Source of the DNA: Candidatus Woesearchaeota archaeon
Lineage (GTDB): Archaea; Nanobdellota; Nanobdellia; Woesearchaeales; WJIZ01
Reading direction: 5' to 3'
Length of the DNA: 7,494 bases
NCBI GenBank assembly: GCA_018303575.1
Contig: JAGVXW010000044.1
Coordinates: 1 to 7,494 of the forward strand
In this document: positions 5,236-7,494 of the stretch, one piece after another
Layout of the letters: every line of letters starts with the position of its first letter
How positions within the stretch are numbered: the stretch's first letter is position 1
The notes under the pieces: generated by a model
Told to the model about the DNA's origin: nothing
The model's input: only the letters and a program-made list of their open reading frames with translations
Database searches by the model: none
Made by a program: the position numbers and the translations under genes

Positions 5236-6201
5236 ATGCTCACAAGCAAGGACATTCTTGGGATTCTGGACGGGTATGTGAAGACCAATATCACTATTGG
5301 CGTCCTGGGCGGGCATTCTGCGCTGGATGTGTGCCGCGGGGCCAAGAAGCACGGCTTCCGCACGGTCGCGGTGTGCCAAAAGGGAAGGGAGAAGACCTAT
5401 GAAAAATACTTCAAAAGGCGCGACGGCAAGGGCGTGATCGACGAAATCATCCTCGTCGACTCCTTCAAGGATATCATCAAGAAAGAAGTGCAGGAGAAAC
5501 TGCGGCAGCTGAACACGATCTTCATCCACAACCGCTACTTCTGGGTGTACTGCGACTTCAAGAAAATCGAGAATGAATTCCGCGTGCCCATTTTCGGCTC
5601 AAGGGGATTGGTGAAGCTGGAGGAAAGAGACCAGCCCCGGAACCAATACTTCCTCCTTGAGAAGGCCGGGATCCGGATGCCGAAATTGTTCCGGGACCCG
5701 CGGAAGATTGACCGGCTTGTCATCGTGAAAGTCAACGAGGCGGCGCGCGGCTATGAGAGGGCGTTCTTCTTCGCCTCAAGCTACAAAGATTATAAAGAGA
5801 AGAGCGAGCAGCTGCTTGCGAACAAAACGATCAATAAAAAAGATTTGGCCAAAGCGATGATCGAGGAATTCATCGTCGGGGCGCAGGTGAACTTCAATTT
5901 CTTCTATTCTCCCCTGACGAACGAGCTGGAGCTCCTGGGCACGGACACGAGGAGGCAAACGAATCTTGATGGCCTGATCCGCCTGCCAGCTGACATGCAG
6001 CTCGAGGCGCTGAAAGTCATAAAGCCGACGCTCGTCGAGACCGGGCATGTGGCTGTGACAGTGAAGGAAAGCCTGCTCGAGAAGATCTTCGACCTGGGAG
6101 AGAGATTTGTGGCTGTCTGCCAGAAATACTGTGGAGGCATCATCGGGCCCTTCGCACTGCAAGGCGCATCGCGTCGGAGAATGGAAAGGAGGAGCCGATG
6201 A
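5236..6201 (+). CDS. Divergent PurP paralog, main part (frameshifted before its C-terminus)
   Basis: The first 311 residues align by eye with the canonical copy: IGVLGGHSALDVCRGAKKHGF and VCQKGR (about 21-51), GIRMPKLFRDPRKIDR, EEFIVGAQVNFNFFYSPL (210-227), and GIIGPFALQ ending at Q309. The frame then runs into unlike, arginine-rich codons and stops at TGA 6201. The matching C-terminus continues in the frame one base back, joined near 6166-6168; repaired, the protein would have about 374 residues. Key differences from the first copy: the glycine-rich loop HGAGGGKGYF is NEAARGYERAFF here, and the glutamate of CLE is Q309, so normal ATP/metal use is doubtful. Archaea are known to carry a second PurP paralog group of uncertain function, and this fits it. 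It has its own TATA box and upstream palindromes. It could be a real pseudogene, a sequencing error, or a two-piece protein. Confidence 0.85.
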   Translation: MLTSKDILGILDGYVKTNITIGVLGGHSALDVCRGAKKHGFRTVAVCQKGREKTYEKYFKRRDGKGVIDEIILVDSFKDIIKKEVQEKLRQLNTIFIHNRYFWVYCDFKKIENEFRVPIFGSRGLVKLEERDQPRNQYFLLEKAGIRMPKLFRDPRKIDRLVIVKVNEAARGYERAFFFASSYKDYKEKSEQLLANKTINKKDLAKAMIEEFIVGAQVNFNFFYSPLTNELELLGTDTRRQTNLDGLIRLPADMQLEALKVIKPTLVETGHVAVTVKESLLEKIFDLGERFVAVCQKYCGGIIGPFALQGASRRRMERRSR

Positions 6202-6359
6202 TCTTCGATGTCTCGATGAGGATTCCCGGAAGCCCCGGCACGCAGTCCACTCCCTATTCTGGATATCTGTACGGCGATTCGATTAGCTATGGAGAACGGA
6301 TCGCGATGGAATTACGGAAAGCGGTGCGAGAAGGGAAGCTTGACAAGGTGTGCAGCTAA
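6198..6359 (+). CDS. C-terminal piece of the divergent PurP paralog in shifted frame
   Basis: The frame open from 6168 to the TAA at 6357-6359 encodes the missing end: IASENGKEEP, then MIFDVSMRIPGSPGTQSTPY and GERIAMELRKAV. This parallels FEISARIVAGTN, GSPYTW and RRIAREIKLAI of the canonical copy. The simplest reading is that it belongs to the upstream gene and one base was lost near 6167. It could also be translated on its own: ATG 6198 overlaps the TGA of the first piece (ATGA), and AAGGAGG lies 7 nt before it, giving a 53-residue peptide. That purine-rich site is also the normal coding of Lys-Glu-Glu, so it may be chance. The gene ends only 4 nt from the stop of the convergent neighbour. 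Confidence 0.6.
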   Translation: MIFDVSMRIPGSPGTQSTPYSGYLYGDSISYGERIAMELRKAVREGKLDKVCS

Positions 6360-6363
6360 TTTC

Positions 6364-7212
6364 TTATGATGCGGGCTTGGGAGTGGCACAATTCAAATAG
6401 GGATGGGGAACATGCTTATCCGGAGAAATCTTCGCTAGCCACACATTCAAGTGTCTTGCTGCCGTTTCATAGGGGCGGCTCCATGTTGTGAGTTTTCGTA
6501 TCTCGGTCGCGACGCTCGCGCAGTCAACTGAGCCGTCTTCCCTCTTATAGCGGTTCTTGAAAGCCCAGACCATATCGGGCGTCGTTTCTCCTTGCGTCAG
6601 CGAGCCCGTTATTGCACAGCGCACAAGCATGGTGGCGGCTTCTAGCACTTCTTCTCCTGCAAAAAACATTCCCGAATAGATCTGGCCTTTGCTTTCGTTG
6701 TCAGCGTATTCCCTAATCTGTGTTTGGATATTCTCAAGATAAATAACCTGTTTGGCAGAGATTGTCTTTTCCATATCCCTTTGCGCGAGATCCGCCATCT
6801 GACTGAGAAATTTTTTATGTGAAGCGCGAACATACCTTGTGTCCAGCAGGCTCCTCGCCAAGTCACCGACTTCTTTCTCCGCGAGCCAAATACCCTCGAC
6901 AAGATAGCGCGTCTCGTCCGCGTGCTCTCGGCGATATTGGATATGCGCCTCGACTTTCCGCAACACACTCTCTTCTTCTGTTGAAGGGGCATAGAGTTCA
7001 AACTCCACTCGTGCCTCTTTTCCGTTTTTCCTATCGATTTCAGCACAGTTTATGTCTCTCATTTCACGTTCTGCTGCTTCAGAAATGCTGCTTGCAATCT
7101 TCGCCAATCCACTTCGGTCTATCCCTAAACGAAGCGGATCGGAAAGAAGTGTCTCTAAGCGACCCTTAGCAGTGGCTATAGAAGCCTTAAATTCATCATA
7201 AGTTGCCATCAT
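6364..7212 (-). CDS. Protein of unknown function, mostly helical
   Basis: I do not recognise this protein. From the ATG at 7212 it has 282 residues, soluble, rich in Glu, Arg, Lys and Ala, and predicted mostly helical: FKASIATAKGRLETLL, GLAKIASSISEAAEREM, a beta-like stretch ARVEFELYAP, then long helices through AHIQYRREHADETRYLVEG and SQMADLAQRDMEKT. The C-terminal part (ITGSLTQGETTPDMVWAFKN, VATEIRKLTTWSRPYETAAR, VWLAKISPDKHVPHPY) is more compact. There is no signal peptide, membrane helix or clear catalytic motif; the cysteines are scattered. The frame is open to 7311, but that ATG lies inside the TATA box shared with ftsZ. ATTAAAAA at 7240-7233 is about 25 nt before 7212 and fits a leaderless start there. 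A TTG at 7260 with AGGGAG before it is an alternative. Its stop is 4 nt from the convergent purP paralog. Confidence 0.7.
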   Translation of the reverse strand: MMATYDEFKASIATAKGRLETLLSDPLRLGIDRSGLAKIASSISEAAEREMRDINCAEIDRKNGKEARVEFELYAPSTEEESVLRKVEAHIQYRREHADETRYLVEGIWLAEKEVGDLARSLLDTRYVRASHKKFLSQMADLAQRDMEKTISAKQVIYLENIQTQIREYADNESKGQIYSGMFFAGEEVLEAATMLVRCAITGSLTQGETTPDMVWAFKNRYKREDGSVDCASVATEIRKLTTWSRPYETAARHLNVWLAKISPDKHVPHPYLNCATPKPAS

Positions 7213-7310
7213 AGAGTAGTATTTATTAGCTCTTTTTAATCCTTCCGGCTTCGTTTCCAACCAGTCTCCCTTTTCCCGATTTTTACAAACCAGTATACAA
7301 AAACGTAACA

Positions 7311-7318
7311 TTTATATA
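7311..7318 (+). promoter_or_regulatory. TATA box of ftsZ
   Basis: TTTATATA predicts transcription starting near 7337-7342, giving ftsZ a leader of about 50 nt. This differs from the leaderless promoters elsewhere in the window. Read on the other strand (TATATAAA) it could also feed the unknown gene. Confidence 0.65.
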
Positions 7319-7329
7319 GGAGCATGTCT

Positions 7330-7364
7330 AGGAAACGCATCCAGGGAAATGCTCATGCTTTCCT
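7330..7364. promoter_or_regulatory. Inverted repeat in the ftsZ start/leader region
   Basis: AGGAAA-c-GCAT (7330-7340) can pair with ATGC-TTTCCT (7355-7364), a 10-bp stem with one bulged C and a 14-nt loop. The predicted transcription start falls near the end of the left arm, so it would work as a DNA site rather than an RNA hairpin unless transcription starts earlier. Confidence 0.35.
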
Positions 7365-7376
7365 GAGACGGAGCGA

Positions 7377-7381
7377 GGAGG
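7377..7381 (+). promoter_or_regulatory. Shine-Dalgarno site of ftsZ
   Basis: GGAGG inside GAGGAGGGA lies 8 nt before the ATG at 7390. It decides this start over the in-frame ATG at 7324, which has no such site and lies upstream of the expected transcription start. Confidence 0.7.
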
Positions 7382-7389
7382 GAACAAAG

Positions 7390-7494
7390 ATGGATTTCAT
7401 CGTGCAGTCTGCAATGAAGCAGCAAAAGACCGAGCCACAGCTCGAGATGGGACAAGCCAACATCAAAGTCATCGGCTGCGGCGGCGCCGGTTCC
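7390..7494 (+). CDS. ftsZ: FtsZ cell-division GTPase, N-terminal 35 residues (3' end outside window)
   Basis: The visible part reads MDFIVQSAMKQQ, a charged linker, then QANIKVIGCGGAGS running off the edge. IKVIGCGGAG is the first strand and glycine-rich nucleotide-binding loop of the tubulin/FtsZ fold, and the MDFIVQ-A opening is common in archaeal FtsZ. FtsZ polymerises with GTP into the division ring. The signature GGGTGTG lies beyond the window, so FtsZ1, FtsZ2 or CetZ cannot be separated with certainty. It is translated from a leadered mRNA with a good Shine-Dalgarno site, unlike its neighbours. Confidence 0.85.
   Translation, partial: MDFIVQSAMKQQKTEPQLEMGQANIKVIGCGGAGS

Noticed and set aside
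5230..5239. GCCGCCATG at the purP paralog start, resembling a eukaryotic start context
   Set aside because: The TATA spacing, gene content and neighbours are archaeal; this is chance in GC-rich sequence.
5197..6162. Minus-strand open frames opposite the purP paralog (5197-5529, 5776-6162)
   Set aside because: Antisense shadows of a recognised gene, with no own promoter or motif.

Overview
The window reads as archaeal chromosome. Four TATA boxes of the TTTATATA or TTTTTAAA type sit about 25-27 nt before start codons or ahead of leadered genes. Two genes are PurP-family ATP-grasp proteins, a family of archaeal purine synthesis. The right edge opens an FtsZ gene. A small-genome archaeon of the Woesearchaeota/Pacearchaeota (DPANN) type is possible, but this is inference; no rRNA or other strong taxonomic marker is present.

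Layout from the left. (1) The 3' end of a long secreted or surface beta-sandwich protein with many N-glycosylation sequons (3-1604, +). (2) A convergent, AT-rich gene for a probable ACT-domain regulator (1628-2266, -). (3) A shared divergent promoter region (2267-2383) with a perfect 7-bp dyad. It faces a two-gene unit: a small four-cysteine protein (2384-2635) and a radical SAM enzyme with an auxiliary cysteine region (2662-3522). (4) A canonical purP (3618-4637). (5) A relBE-type toxin-antitoxin pair (4686-5153) whose start region carries three 10-bp repeats. (6) A pair of tandem perfect 18-bp palindromes (5153-5186), then a divergent purP paralog (5236-6359) broken by a 1-nt frameshift near its 3' end. 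(7) A convergent gene of unknown function (6364-7212, -). (8) The promoter, leader and first 35 codons of ftsZ (7390-7494, +).

How the genes may work together. PurP converts AICAR, formate and ATP to FAICAR, the next-to-last step of archaeal IMP synthesis. The first copy keeps its family motifs. The second has lost several, so it may be a regulatory or partner subunit, or a decaying gene. The toxin-antitoxin pair between them has its own promoter and probable operator. The four-cysteine protein and radical SAM enzyme look like one operon. They are the best candidate for an undescribed system (substrate/enzyme or Fe-S partner/enzyme), but the sequence alone does not give the substrate.

Stretches without genes are all short (the longest is about 117 bp), and each is described below. 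No tRNA, rRNA, CRISPR array or insertion sequence was seen.
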